Shown: one piece after another, positions 44,888 through 54,656 of the stretch
Layout of the letters: the number at the start of each line of letters is the position of its first letter
Position numbering within the stretch: position 1 is the stretch's first letter
NCBI GenBank assembly: GCA_964355095.1
Contig: CAYHCX010000001.1
Coordinates: 61,337 to 125,336, forward strand
Length of the DNA stretch: 64,000 bases
DNA from: 12-FULL-67-14b sp964355095
GTDB taxonomy: Bacteria > Acidobacteriota > Vicinamibacteria > Vicinamibacterales > UBA2999
Direction: 5' to 3'
Notes under the pieces: model-generated
What the model was told of the DNA's origin: nothing
The model's database searches: none
The model's input: the letters and a program-made list of their open reading frames with translations, nothing else
Program-made: the position numbers and the translations under genes

Positions 44888-46433
44888 TCAAGGCACACGA
44901 TCAGTATTCACGCGTTCGCCTCGCAGGAACGCGGCGCGATCGCTCAACCGCCAGACCCGCGTTCGATGTGACGTTCCCGCCTCGAACGCGGGTGGCCATT
45001 CCAGCGACACCGCCGGCAACGCGCCGAACTTCGCGCGGAAGGGCTCGTTCTCCCAGGCATCAAGCGCAATCACAATCGGGCGGCCACCAGCCGCCAGCGT
45101 CCCGATGGCGCGCGCCAGCGCGTCTGGCGACGCCGCGTCCCAGCGCAGGATCGACCGGCCGNNNNNNNNNNNNNNNNNNNNNNNNNNNNNNNNNNNNNNN
45201 NNNNNNNNNNNNNNNNNNNNNNNNNNNNNNNNNNNNNNNNNNNNNNNNNNNNNNNNNNNNNAAGACCGCGTAGACGAGATAGGCGGCCACCACGAGCGTC
45301 GCGAATGTCGCCAGGGCCCTCGATGACGCCCGTCGCCACGCCACCGCGACGCCGGCGGGCGCGATCAGCAGCACCGGAGACGTGGCCACCAGCCACGCCA
45401 GATAGCGCGTCGTGTTCGGCGCGATGTTCGCGAACGCGAACAGTTCGTCAGCGGTGCCATATCCGGATCGAAGCGGCGATCCGTACCAGCGCCACTGCAG
45501 CCACATCAGCATGAGCCCGGCCAGGACCACCGGAACCGAGAACGCGACCAGGCGCCTCGTGCGGAAGCCAATGACCATGAGCGGCACAGCGGCCAGCGGC
45601 GCGAGGTTGGGCCGAATGAGGACGGCGATTGCGCATGCAACGCCAGCCAATGGCAATCGTGAATTGGCGAGCATCAGCCACGTCACCATCCAGGCCGCGG
45701 TCACCGGCACGTCGCTCATGGGCTGAACGGATTGATAGAGGAACACCGGGGTCAACGCCAGCAGCGCCGCCGCCAGCACGCCCGCGATCCCGCCGGCGAG
45801 TTGCGCAGCCACGGCGGCCGTGGCCCACACCGCAATGCCCGCGCCCGCCGCGATCACCAATGACGCCGCCATGGTGCCGCCGAGCGCATGGGGAATGGCC
45901 ATCAGCAGCGGCAGGCCTGGCGGATAAGTGGGCGCTTGCACGCCGGTGGTCCCGGTGGGGCGCCACCCGAGCGGCGCGGTGATCCACGGGTCCGCGGCGC
46001 CGATCGCGCCCGGCAGCGCATCCCGGTAGAACAGCTCGCCGGCCGACCATTGCGCCGCCTCGCTCAGGTAACCGGAGGCATCCGCGCCGGCCGCCGAGTG
46101 GGTGGCAAACACCCCGGCCGTCACGGCGCTGACCGCCGCGATGGCGACGACGACGTGTGATGAGCGGCGCGCGAGCGCGGTCCACGCCTCAACCAGATCC
46201 GGCTGGATCGACCGGGCGCGGCGCGCGAGGATCCACCACACGGCAACCAGCGCGAGCGCGGCCGTCGACATGGGGATCGGAGAGCGGACTGAAATGCGAA
46301 GGCCGCCAACGGTGGCGCGAACCCCACCGCTGACGGCCAGCAACACTGCGATCACGGCCAGGATGGCCGCGATGTAGATCAAGCTCCGGCGGGTCGCCAC
46401 CTTCGCGCTCACGCGCTTCGGCGCGGCAGGCAC
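44888..46433 (-). CDS. GT39-like membrane glycosyltransferase (interrupted by scaffold gap)
   Basis: About 480 visible residues plus the gap at 45162-45261. Roughly ten membrane helices; ADASGYLSEAAQWSAGELFY and APTYPPGLPLLMAIPHALGG carry the Asp and PPG features of ArnT/PMT-type (GT39/GT83) enzymes that use lipid-phosphate sugars. After the gap the frame shifts in the numbering (the gap length is arbitrary) and continues as RWDAASPDALARAIGTLAAG to a stop at 44888. Start GTG 46433 overlaps the TAG of the methyltransferase gene (TAGTG). The first codons resemble the 30-nt dispersed element. Confidence 0.75.
45162..45261. other. scaffold gap (100 N)
   Basis: Exactly 100 N inside the GT39-like gene; flanks are not duplicated. 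Confidence 0.95.
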
Positions 46434-46987
46434 TACCGCTTCGGAATGGTCCAGAAATAGACCTTGCGGCCGTCCACGTCCAGTTCCTTCTCCGGCTTCC
46501 AGTCGCCCATGTCGAACGCGTGCGACACGATGCGCGTGCCGGGCTTCAGCTCTCTCATCAGCTTCGGCATCAGCTTCACGTTGAGCGACGGCAGCAGGTA
46601 CAACGTGATGACGGTGGCGCCGCTGAGGTCCTGCTCGAACAGGTCACCCTGCACCACGCGGACGAGATTGCCGACGTTGTTCTTGGCGACGTTCTCGTTG
46701 GCTTCCTTGATGCGCTCCGGGTCGATGTCGAAGCACACGCCGCGGGCGCCGTACTTGCGCGCCGCGGTCACCGGAATGCGTCCGTCGCCGCAGCCAAGGT
46801 CGTACACTATGTCGTTCTTGGTGACGTTGGCCACTTGCAGCATGGCCTCCACGACCGGCTCGGGCGTGGGAACATAGATGACGTCAGGCCGCCGCGTCGG
46901 CGCGGCCGCTTGCGCGAACGCCGAGGTGGCGCCCGGAAGCCCCGCGACGACGACCGTGATGGCCAGTGCGAGAAAACGATTACGCAT
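46433..46987 (-). CDS. exported SAM-dependent methyltransferase-fold protein
   Basis: A 184-residue protein. The N-terminal signal peptide (FLALAITVVVAGLPGATSAF) is unusual for a methyltransferase, since SAM is cytoplasmic. Class I motifs follow: IVYDLGCGDGRIPVTAA (motif I), CFDIDPERI (acidic ribose-binding end of strand 2) and VVQGDLFEQDL. The YVPTPEPVVEAML opening is typical of this subgroup. ATG 46987 has AGGAGG 9 nt upstream and TATACT 32 nt upstream. The TAG overlaps the next gene's GTG. Confidence 0.85.
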   Translation of the reverse strand: MRNRFLALAITVVVAGLPGATSAFAQAAAPTRRPDVIYVPTPEPVVEAMLQVANVTKNDIVYDLGCGDGRIPVTAARKYGARGVCFDIDPERIKEANENVAKNNVGNLVRVVQGDLFEQDLSGATVITLYLLPSLNVKLMPKLMRELKPGTRIVSHAFDMGDWKPEKELDVDGRKVYFWTIPKR

Positions 46988-47008
46988 GCGAAGCAACCTC
47001 CTGTGGAC

Positions 47009-48757
47009 GTGAGACGCACAGTATATCTCCTGCTCGTGGTGGCGTTTGCCGCGCTGGCCGTGCCCGCCGTTCGTCACTGGCGCGAGCAGCCGCCCGGGCC
47101 GCCGCCGCCACCTGAGCCGCTGCGCGCCGCCTGGACGGCCGGTGACGGCGTCGAGGTGGGCGCGGGATCCGACCACCCCTTTGGACTCGCGCTGGCCCCC
47201 AACGGCCGCCGGCTGGCCTACCCGGCCGTGCGTGCCGGCCTGGTGTCGTTGTGGCTGCAGGACCTGACAACCGGTGACGCGCGGATGCTGGCGTCCACGG
47301 ATGGCGCCGCGGCGCCGTTCTGGTCGCCCGATGGCGCCCGCCTCGGGTTTCTCGCCAACGGACGGTTGCACGCCATCGATCTCACGTCGGGATCGATCAG
47401 CGACCTCGCCGATGCGCCGGCCGGCCGTGGCGCCGCCTGGAACCGGGCCGGCGACCTCGTGTTCGCGCCCGACGGCGCCGGCGGGCTGATGCGCCGGTCG
47501 GCCGACGGCACCATCGCGCCGCTCACCACGATCGATCGCGACGCCGGCGAATCGACACACGCGTGGCCGGCCTTTCTTCCAGACGGACGGCACGTCGCCT
47601 TCCTGGTGACGGCAACCGATCGCTCGCGGGCGGGCATCTGGGTGATGTCACTGGACGACGCCGCATCGCGTGTGCGCGTGTCGGCGTCGGATGCGCAGCC
47701 CATCGTCGTCGGCGAGACGCTGCTGGTCTTGAACGACACGACGCTGGTGGCGCAGCCGCTCGATCCCGGGACGTGGGCGGCCGCGGGCCGCTCGACGCTC
47801 GTGGGCTTTCCTGCCGGCCGCGGTCCGCTCGGCCAACTGTTGGCCACCGCCGCGCCGGATGTCCTGATCTACGGCGCGCCGGGATCCAGCCTGCGCGAAC
47901 TTCGCTGGGTGTCGCGCGATGGCCAGCGGCTGGGCCGCGCCGGTGAGCCCGCGGAATCGTGGGAGCTGCGGATCGCGCCAGACGGACGACGGGTGGCGGT
48001 CACGGCGCTCGACCCGCAACTGCGAACGCTCGACGTGTGGATCCGCGACGGCACGCAGCCGGTGCCCGTGCGGCTGTCGCTCGGCACCGACATGGACGAG
48101 AGCGCCGTGTGGTCGCCGAACGGCCTGCGCGTGGCGTGGGTCGGCAAGCGCCGCAACATCCTCTTTCGCGGCGCCGGCGCGCAGTTGCCGGAGCAGACGG
48201 GTGCGACCTTCGATCCGCCGGTACAGCTCTGGGACTGGTCGCGCGACGGCGTGCACTTCCTGCTGGGGCGCACCGATCCACAGACGCGCGACGACCTGTG
48301 GGTGGTGCCGCAGGTGGAAGGCGCGAAGCCGCGCGCTTACGCCGCCGGCAGCTTCAACCAGACGCACGGCGCCTTCTCGCACGACGGGCGATGGATCGCC
48401 TACGCGTCTGACGAGTCCGGCCAGTCCGACATCTACTTGGATGCGTTCCCCGACCCGGGCTCGCGGCTTCGCGTGACCACGGCCGGCGGCACCGAGCCGC
48501 GATGGCGAGATGATGGCCGCGAGCTGTACTTCCGCCGCCGCGCCGAGGTCCACGTCGTCCGGTTTGCCCAGGCCGGCGCGACGCTCGCCATTCAGTCGAT
48601 CGAGCGCCTGTTCGACGCCGGCGCGCCGATCCGCGCGTTTGACGTCACGCCGGACGGTGCGCGATTCCTGCTCAACCTCCCTGCCAACAGTGTGGCGCCG
48701 CGATCAGCCACAATGGTGATGCATTGGCGGCGCGCGAGCGACCTCCCAAAACCATGA
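47009..48757 (+). CDS. membrane-anchored or secreted PD40/TolB-like beta-propeller
   Basis: About 582 residues. It starts with GTG (47009; GTG 47003 is possible) and a signal anchor VYLLLVVAFAALAVPAV, then a proline-rich linker and PD40 blades (ALAPNGRRLAYPAV, FWSPDGARLGFLAN, FSHDGRWIAYASDESGQSDI). This matches the sensor part of acidobacterial propeller-fused kinases but without a kinase domain. Role unknown; propellers usually bind proteins or glycans. Divergent from the methyltransferase with about 20 bp between starts. The TGA overlaps the xthA ATG. Confidence 0.75.
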   Translation: MRRTVYLLLVVAFAALAVPAVRHWREQPPGPPPPPEPLRAAWTAGDGVEVGAGSDHPFGLALAPNGRRLAYPAVRAGLVSLWLQDLTTGDARMLASTDGAAAPFWSPDGARLGFLANGRLHAIDLTSGSISDLADAPAGRGAAWNRAGDLVFAPDGAGGLMRRSADGTIAPLTTIDRDAGESTHAWPAFLPDGRHVAFLVTATDRSRAGIWVMSLDDAASRVRVSASDAQPIVVGETLLVLNDTTLVAQPLDPGTWAAAGRSTLVGFPAGRGPLGQLLATAAPDVLIYGAPGSSLRELRWVSRDGQRLGRAGEPAESWELRIAPDGRRVAVTALDPQLRTLDVWIRDGTQPVPVRLSLGTDMDESAVWSPNGLRVAWVGKRRNILFRGAGAQLPEQTGATFDPPVQLWDWSRDGVHFLLGRTDPQTRDDLWVVPQVEGAKPRAYAAGSFNQTHGAFSHDGRWIAYASDESGQSDIYLDAFPDPGSRLRVTTAGGTEPRWRDDGRELYFRRRAEVHVVRFAQAGATLAIQSIERLFDAGAPIRAFDVTPDGARFLLNLPANSVAPRSATMVMHWRRASDLPKP

Positions 48758-49521
48758 AAATCGCAACCTGGAACGTCAATGGCATCCGCGCCCGGCAGGC
48801 CCAACTGATCGAGTGGCTCGCCGCCGAGAAACCTGACGTGGTGTGCCTGCAGGAGATCAAGGCGTCGCTCGACCAGCTTCCGTTCGAGCTGCGCGACGTC
48901 GAGGGCTACTGGAGCTACTGGCACGGCGAGAAGGGCTACTCGGGGGTGGCGGTCCTGCTCAGGAAGACGCTGGTGAATGCGGCCCCCAGCTGCTCGCATC
49001 CCGGCTTCGACTTCGAGCAGCGCATTGCCTGCGCGACGCTGCGCTCGTCCCTCGGTGAGATCACGCTGGCCTCGGTCTACGTGCCGAATGGCGGCAAAGA
49101 CTACGAGGCCAAGCTGCGCTTCCTGGATGCGCTCGACGGCTTCGCCGCCGACTCGGCCCGCGACGGGCGGCTGGTGATCTTCTGCGGCGACCTGAACGTG
49201 GCCCGCACCGAGCGCGACATTCACGAGAAGGAGCGCAAGCCCAACCAGATTGGCACACGGCCGGACGAGCGCGCCCTGCTCGAGCGCATCATCTCGCGCG
49301 ACCTGGTGGACGTGGGCCGGGCGCTCGACCCGGACAACGACAACCTGTTCACGTGGTGGGCGCCGTGGCGCAGCCTCAAGCAGCGCAACATCGGCTGGCG
49401 GATTGACTACGTGCTGGCCTCGTCCGCTCTTGCCTCTCGCGCGACCTCATCGATCGTCCAGCGCGAGATCGGCACGAGCGATCACGGGCCGCTGGTGGTG
49501 ACGCTGAACCTGGATACCTAA
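48754..49521 (+). CDS. xthA: exodeoxyribonuclease III
   Basis: A 255-residue enzyme. Motifs: KIATWNVNGIRARQ at the start, VCLQEIK (catalytic Glu), IFCGDLNVARTE (Asp-Asn), FTWWAPWRSLKQRNIGWRID and the final GTSDHGPLVV (Asp-His). It cleaves DNA at abasic sites and removes 3' blocks in base-excision repair. ATG 48754 overlaps the upstream TGA (ATGA). A purine-rich hairpin follows at once. Confidence 0.95.
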   Translation: MKIATWNVNGIRARQAQLIEWLAAEKPDVVCLQEIKASLDQLPFELRDVEGYWSYWHGEKGYSGVAVLLRKTLVNAAPSCSHPGFDFEQRIACATLRSSLGEITLASVYVPNGGKDYEAKLRFLDALDGFAADSARDGRLVIFCGDLNVARTERDIHEKERKPNQIGTRPDERALLERIISRDLVDVGRALDPDNDNLFTWWAPWRSLKQRNIGWRIDYVLASSALASRATSSIVQREIGTSDHGPLVVTLNLDT

Positions 49522-49582
49522 ACAGGAGATCAGGAGATCAGGAGAACTAATTCTGGTTTCTTCTGGACTCCTGATCTTCTGT
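49522..49582. repeat. AGGAGATC-type hairpin, copy 5
   Basis: ACAGGAGATCAGGAG (49522-49536) pairs with CTCCTGATCTTCTGT (49568-49582) with one mismatch. It starts the base after the xthA stop, a terminator-like position. Confidence 0.8.
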
Positions 49583-49667
49583 AAAGGCACGCACCGGTTG
49601 CACGGTGTGTCTCCTGTGAGGCGGATTGTGCCGTGCGTCCGACAGGCTCGGGAGTATCCTTGGAGCC

Positions 49668-50297
49668 GTGAAGGTGCTCCTGCTCGGCGCCACTGGCGGG
49701 ACGGGCCGGCACGTGCTCACCCAGGCGCTCGAGGCCGGGCACCACGTCACTGTCTTTGCGCGGAACCCGGCCGCCGTTACCACCCGGCACGACCGCCTCC
49801 GCGTTGTCGCCGGCGACGTCACGGCCGGCGATGCGGCGCTTGCTGTCGCCGTGCAGGGCCAGGATGCGGTGATCTCCGCCCTGGGGCGCGGCAAGACCTT
49901 CAAGTCTGGGAACCTGATCCAACAGAGTGCGCCGGCCATCGTCAAGGCCATGCGGGCGCGCGGGGTCTCCCGCCTGATCTTCACGTCGGCCCTGGGCGTT
50001 GGTGAATCCCTCCAGGACGCGCCCCTGTTCATGCGCCTGATGATTCGTTTCCCGTTGCGTGGAATCTATGCCGACAAGAAAGCTGGAGAGGCGCACATCC
50101 GCAATAGCGACCTCGACTGGACGCTGGTGCAGCCCGTGCAACTCACCGACGGCGGTTTGACTCGCCACTACCGTGCCGGCGAGCGCTTGCCGCTGCGCGG
50201 CATGGTGACCATCTCGCGGGCCGACACCGCCCACTTCATCGTCGACCAGTTGACCGATCCGAGCTACATCAGGAAGGTGGCCCTGCTCGCGTATTAG
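49668..50297 (+). CDS. NAD(P)-binding Rossmann protein (NmrA/atypical SDR)
   Basis: A 209-residue protein. KVLLLGATGGTGRHVLTQAL is the GxTGGTGR nucleotide-binding start of atypical short-chain dehydrogenases, followed by VTVFARNPA and VVAGDVT. The active-site region LIFTSALGVG replaces a full YxxxK. Probably a reductase or a redox-sensing protein; substrate unknown. Start GTG 49668, 7 nt after a TATCCT box. The VWA gene follows 24 nt downstream. Confidence 0.85.
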   Translation: MKVLLLGATGGTGRHVLTQALEAGHHVTVFARNPAAVTTRHDRLRVVAGDVTAGDAALAVAVQGQDAVISALGRGKTFKSGNLIQQSAPAIVKAMRARGVSRLIFTSALGVGESLQDAPLFMRLMIRFPLRGIYADKKAGEAHIRNSDLDWTLVQPVQLTDGGLTRHYRAGERLPLRGMVTISRADTAHFIVDQLTDPSYIRKVALLAY

Positions 50298-50321
50298 CGC
50301 GGCGTCCAAGGAGAACCCAGC

Positions 50322-51239
50322 ATGCGGGGCACAGCGCTCGTGTCACTCGTCGGAATGGCGGCGGTCAGCGTCTCGCTCCTCGCCCAGCCCAGATTCGGCG
50401 CCCGTGTTGACCTGGTCGTGATCTCCGCCGTCGTCCGCGACGGCGGCAACAGTCTCGTGCGCGCGCTGACGCGGGATGACTTCGAGGTCATCGAAGACGG
50501 CAAGCCGGTCGCCGTCTCCACGTTCGCCGAAGTCAACACCGACGCGCTCGCACCGCAGGACGATGGGCGGTTCGTCGTGCTGCTGTTGGACAACCTGGTC
50601 ACCGACCCGACGCTGACGCCGCGCATCAAGGACATCGCGCGCGGGTTTGCCGATCGAAAGGGCCCCGGGGACGTGATGTCCGTGGTGTACCTCAATGGCG
50701 GCAGCAGCGCGACGACCAGGAGCGCAACTGAGGTGCGCGCCGCCATCGATCGGTTCAAGCCGTTCGGCACCAGCCTGATGGGCGGCCTGACGGCGAGAAG
50801 TCATGCGATGGAATCGGTGGCGGGTTTGGCGAAACAACTCGCGGGCGTGTCACACCGCCGCAAGGTGCTCGTCTGCATCGGGCCAGCCAATGTCTTCAAC
50901 GTCCAACTCGGCGACTTCGATGGCAAGCTCGACGGAGCCATTGGTCCAACGCTGCGCGACACCGCCCGAGCGGACATGACGACCTATGTGATCGATCCGC
51001 GTGGTCTGCAGGTGAAGAACGTCGCCAGCCAGCTGGATGGATTCGCCCGCGAAACCGGCGGCGTCGCCTTTGCCAACGTCAATGTGTTCACAGAGGCGAT
51101 CGACCAGGTCTGGCAGGAGAGCGGAGCGTATTACCTGCTTGGCTATGAACCCGCGAAACGCGACGACAAGCGCCACAGCATCGAGGTGCGGGCGAAGAAG
51201 CCCGGCTTGCAGGTCCGCGCCCGCCGCACGCGCGGGTGA
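50322..51239 (+). CDS. secreted VWFA-related protein of acidobacterial type
   Basis: A 305-residue protein with a signal peptide (SLVGMAAVSVSLLAQ). VDLVVISAVVRDGGNSLVRA, then LTRDDFEVIEDGKPVAVSTF is the standard opening of the VWFA-related acidobacterial domain. FVVLLLDNLVTDP holds the degenerate metal site and YYLLGYEPAKRDDKRHSIEV the usual ending. Role unknown; likely protein-protein contacts in the periplasm. AAGGAG lies 8 nt before the ATG. Confidence 0.85.
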   Translation: MRGTALVSLVGMAAVSVSLLAQPRFGARVDLVVISAVVRDGGNSLVRALTRDDFEVIEDGKPVAVSTFAEVNTDALAPQDDGRFVVLLLDNLVTDPTLTPRIKDIARGFADRKGPGDVMSVVYLNGGSSATTRSATEVRAAIDRFKPFGTSLMGGLTARSHAMESVAGLAKQLAGVSHRRKVLVCIGPANVFNVQLGDFDGKLDGAIGPTLRDTARADMTTYVIDPRGLQVKNVASQLDGFARETGGVAFANVNVFTEAIDQVWQESGAYYLLGYEPAKRDDKRHSIEVRAKKPGLQVRARRTRG

Positions 51240-51243
51240 CACG

Positions 51244-52818
51244 CTACGGCATCTTCTCGATCGCCGCCTTGAGCGCCTCCGCTTTCTCCTTCATCCGCGG
51301 ATGCGCGATCGCGACATCGACATGCGTCAGTGCGGGGCCCTTCTGCCCGGTTCGCGCAAACCCCTGGGCGGCGTTGAACGCGGATTGGGCGGAACGCTCT
51401 TCGGCCAGCTCGATGTCTTTGGTCAGCTTGGCGCGCTGACGAGTTTCCCTGCCTGGCGGGTTCAGGGATCCGCCGCTCCGCCTCACTTCCGCATCGAGGT
51501 TCGCGAGGTCCCGGCGGGCCTGCGAGGCCGCACCGACGAAACAGCTCATGGCGCGCGAGAACCGGGTGGACGCCGGCGGCCATTGCTGCTGGTCCACATG
51601 CACCAGTCCGGACATCCACGTCGCGTCGCAGTTGGCGCCGTCAATCTCGAACGCGCGGTCGAGACGCAGGATCGCGGTGGGCAGGTTCTTGCGGTCGTAG
51701 GCAATCAGCCCGGCCAGCATGTAGACGTTGGTGTTCGACAACAGCTTGATCGCCGTCTCGACGTCGGTCCACGCCGGCTCGAGGGCCTTGAGGTTGTAGT
51801 GGTTCCACGATCGCCAGTAGTAGGCGTCGCCGATATTCCAGGTGCCGAGCTCGATCATGCGAGTGGCGGTGACGATGGCCTCCTGGTGGCGCATCAGGTA
51901 GCTGAGGCTGGTGAGGCGGCCAAGCAGGGCATCGCGATGCGTGGGCGAGTCGGCGAGGACCGCGTCGAACGCCGAGAGCGCGGTTTCGAACTCCGCGATC
52001 GACTGGTTGACGCGCCCCGCCGTGATCGTGATCCAGTGCGAGGACGGGAACGCCTCGCGCGCCTGGCCGAGGAGCGCCGCCGCCTGGTAGAGGTCGATGG
52101 CTTCGGTCGGCGAGCCCACCATGGCCCGCCGCGCTTCCCAGGGCAACGTATCAACGAAGCGTGGATCTGCCTCTCGAAGGGAGGCCGGCGTGGGCACTCC
52201 GGGGCCCTGGCACACCGCGAGACGAAACCGGATCAGCGGCACTCCGCTGTAGCGAGCCAGAATCGGCGCCGGATCAATCGACGGGCGCAGGCGTGTCTGC
52301 TCGCAGTCGATCACGAGAGCCAGGTACTGGGTGACCAGGTTGGACGCGACCGCGGCATCGAGGGCGCGGCGCCGCGGGCTGTCGGGATCGAGCGCAGGGC
52401 GGGAGCGGCCGGTGAGCTGCGCGCGCTGTTCGGGATCCATGCCGGCCGTTTCGCCGATCACCAGCCCGGCGGCGTCGATGAGGACCTGCGGCGAGAGCGC
52501 CGGCGGAATGACGGGCGGGAGCGCCGAGGCATGATGGCGGGCCCGGTCGATCGAGATGTCGGCTGGCATCCCCAGCTCCTTCTCGCGCATCGCGATCAGC
52601 AGCGTGGCCTCGAACGCCCCTTGCGCGGCGCCGTGTGCCGGCCTCGGCGGCGCCGACAACCGCTCGAAGATCGACTGGGCTTCCTTGAGGCAGGCGTAAC
52701 AGCCTTCGCGAACCAGGGCGTTGGCCTTGCCGAGCTCGGCGACCACTTGGGGCGAGGGGCCGCGGGCGGCGCATCCGCAGAGGGCCAGCACCAAACACGC
52801 CGCCGCAATACGTGTCAT
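51244..52818 (-). CDS. TPR-like lipoprotein
   Basis: A 524-residue protein. The signal peptide IAAACLVLALCGC gives a lipobox (L-C-G-C). The rest is helical with TPR-like pairs (FETALSAFDAVLADSPTHRD, YYWRSWNHYNLKALEPAWTD, AILRLDRAFEIDGANCDATW). TPR arrays mediate protein binding. ATG 52818 is chosen over the longer frame because it begins the signal peptide. Convergent with the VWA gene, stops 4 bp apart. Confidence 0.75.
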   Translation of the reverse strand: MTRIAAACLVLALCGCAARGPSPQVVAELGKANALVREGCYACLKEAQSIFERLSAPPRPAHGAAQGAFEATLLIAMREKELGMPADISIDRARHHASALPPVIPPALSPQVLIDAAGLVIGETAGMDPEQRAQLTGRSRPALDPDSPRRRALDAAVASNLVTQYLALVIDCEQTRLRPSIDPAPILARYSGVPLIRFRLAVCQGPGVPTPASLREADPRFVDTLPWEARRAMVGSPTEAIDLYQAAALLGQAREAFPSSHWITITAGRVNQSIAEFETALSAFDAVLADSPTHRDALLGRLTSLSYLMRHQEAIVTATRMIELGTWNIGDAYYWRSWNHYNLKALEPAWTDVETAIKLLSNTNVYMLAGLIAYDRKNLPTAILRLDRAFEIDGANCDATWMSGLVHVDQQQWPPASTRFSRAMSCFVGAASQARRDLANLDAEVRRSGGSLNPPGRETRQRAKLTKDIELAEERSAQSAFNAAQGFARTGQKGPALTHVDVAIAHPRMKEKAEALKAAIEKMP

Positions 52819-52921
52819 GCGGGCTTTAGACACCGCTGGCGTCGTTTTGTCCTCCAGACGCCAGCGCCCTGGGCGAGCCACCGGCCCGCTGAAACGCGTG
52901 TCGGTGGCGAGTCGAAGGGCC

Positions 52922-54118
52922 TCACGGCAACGACAGCGCGACCAGCTCCGGTACCGCCGTCGGCGTCGCCCCCTGCACGGTGATGGCGATGAACTGCTTG
53001 CCGCCCACCGAGTAGGTCATCGGCGTCCCGATCGCGGCGCCCGGGCCGCCCCCTGCCAGTTACCGCCACCGGTGGTGCCGGGCCGCACGATCGTGCCCTG
53101 CACTGATGGCGGCGTGAAGAGCGGCCCCGTGCGGAACCCTGCGATGGCCTTGACGGCCGCGGCGCGAATCTCCGGCGTGAAGTCGGCGAGATCGTTCACC
53201 GTCACGCCCTGGTATTCGTACGGAGCCGGCGTACTCGTTGGAACCGTCGCTCCACGTCTCGCTGCCGAACTCGCCCTTCGCCGGCACGGTCTGGAACGTC
53301 CAGCGCACCTGGCCGGTGCGCACATCGAAGGCGCGAATCCAGCCCGGGATCTGCTCCTTGGTCTTGATCAGCGACGAGATCGCGGCCGGCGTAATCACCA
53401 CGTCTTTCACGACGATGGGCGGGGACTGGACCGAGTAGGTCAGGGCGTTGAGGTAGTCGCGCGTGCCGCGCTTGGCCCGGGGCAGGCCTTCCATCAAGTC
53501 AACGCGGCCGTTTCTACCGAAACCCGCCACCGGCCGGCCCGTCTTTGCATCCACCGCCACCAGGAAGCCGTCGCCGGTGCCCCGGTAGATGCGTTCCTCG
53601 CGGCCATCGGTCCAGTAGGCGACGCCGCGCTGGTTCCAGCGCAGTGTCAGGGTGGTCGTGCCCGACTCGTAGCTCTTGGGGTTGTAGACCCACTTGAGCG
53701 CACCGGTGCGCGCGTCGTAGGCGGCGGCGACCGAGGCCGCGGTGTTGACGTAGAGCGTGCCGTTGACCATCAGCGGCGTGGCCTTGTAGTTCTGGACGAA
53801 CGGCGGCTGGCCGTCGCGCCAGCGCTTGGGATCGATCCGGTTCAACTCGTCGAAGATCGTCTTCGAGTCCGCGGACCACTCACTGCCGTCTGGCAGCGTG
53901 AGGCTGAGGAACCCGTCCGGTGACTTGGCGCGCCAGGCCAGCTTCAGCGAGGCGAAGTTCGACGCGGTGACCTGATCGAGCGGCGAGTACTTGGTGCTGG
54001 CGAGATCGCCGCCGTAGGTGGGCCACTCCCCGCGAGCAGTGGAGTGCACCATCGGCTCCTGGGCGATCAGGGCCGCGGTCAGGCTGATCGAGACGAAGAA
54101 CAACATGAGTCGTGTCAT
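52922..54118 (-). pseudogene. PQQ-dependent dehydrogenase, frameshifted and internally deleted
   Basis: ATG 54118 opens a signal peptide and the start of a quinoprotein glucose-dehydrogenase-like propeller (EWPTYGGDLASTKYSPLDQV, LMVNGTLYVNTAASVAAAYD, RIYRGTGDGFLVAVDAKTGR). Near 53230 the homologous reading changes frame (EYQGVTVNDLADFTPEIRAA, then GTIVRPGTTGGGNWQGA). Near 53050 it jumps within a GGGGGCGGCCCGGGC tract to the C-terminus (IGTPMTYSVGGKQFIAITVQ, ELVALSLP), losing roughly 180 residues. Only about 60% of a normal enzyme remains. Non-functional unless assembly errors explain it. Confidence 0.8.
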
Positions 54119-54266
54119 TCGGAAACTGGCCCCCTGAGGCGGCGGCCCCGCAGTGTTGGCCGCTTGGGCGGCCGCACATTCTACTAGGGGGAAAGGGGCC
54201 GGGCCGCCAGATCGGCGGGAATCAATCTCAACTCGCGATGGCGACCATCCGGGGAACCGGGACGTC

Positions 54267-54656
54267 TCAGATGGCCAGGTTCGGCACTATCTCCGTTGCC
54301 GCGGTGGGACGGTGCTCGAAGACCACGAGCACCAGGCATGCGGCGCTCAATAGCTCGCGCCCCAAGGACACCGGCACCTCTCGAGCAGAGGCCAAGGTGG
54401 CCACACAGTGCGCCGGCGCAAACACGATCACTTTCGGCGGCTCGACCAAGGCCCCGACCGGTTCAGTCCGGTAGCCTTCCGCCCGCAGACGCTCAGCGTC
54501 CGCGGGTGAAACCACATACGCACGACTGGCGTCGGCAAGCAGGCGACGGAAGCGGAACCACACGCCCCTGGCATGATGCCGTTGCCGGTAGTCCCATTGG
54601 CGGATCAAGATGCGCGACCGATATTGCCGGACGCGCCGTTCGAGCGCGGCACTCAT
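54267..54656 (-). CDS. partner protein of the NTP_transf_8-like nucleotidyltransferase
   Basis: A 129-residue protein: QYRSRILIRQWDYRQRHHAR, RRLLADASRAYVVSPADAER, then VEPPKVIVFAPAHCVATLAS. No named family known to me. Its ATG overlaps the stop of the upstream gene by 4 nt, so the two act as a pair. An antitoxin-like or regulatory role is only inferred. Confidence 0.55.
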   Translation of the reverse strand: MSAALERRVRQYRSRILIRQWDYRQRHHARGVWFRFRRLLADASRAYVVSPADAERLRAEGYRTEPVGALVEPPKVIVFAPAHCVATLASAREVPVSLGRELLSAACLVLVVFEHRPTAATEIVPNLAI

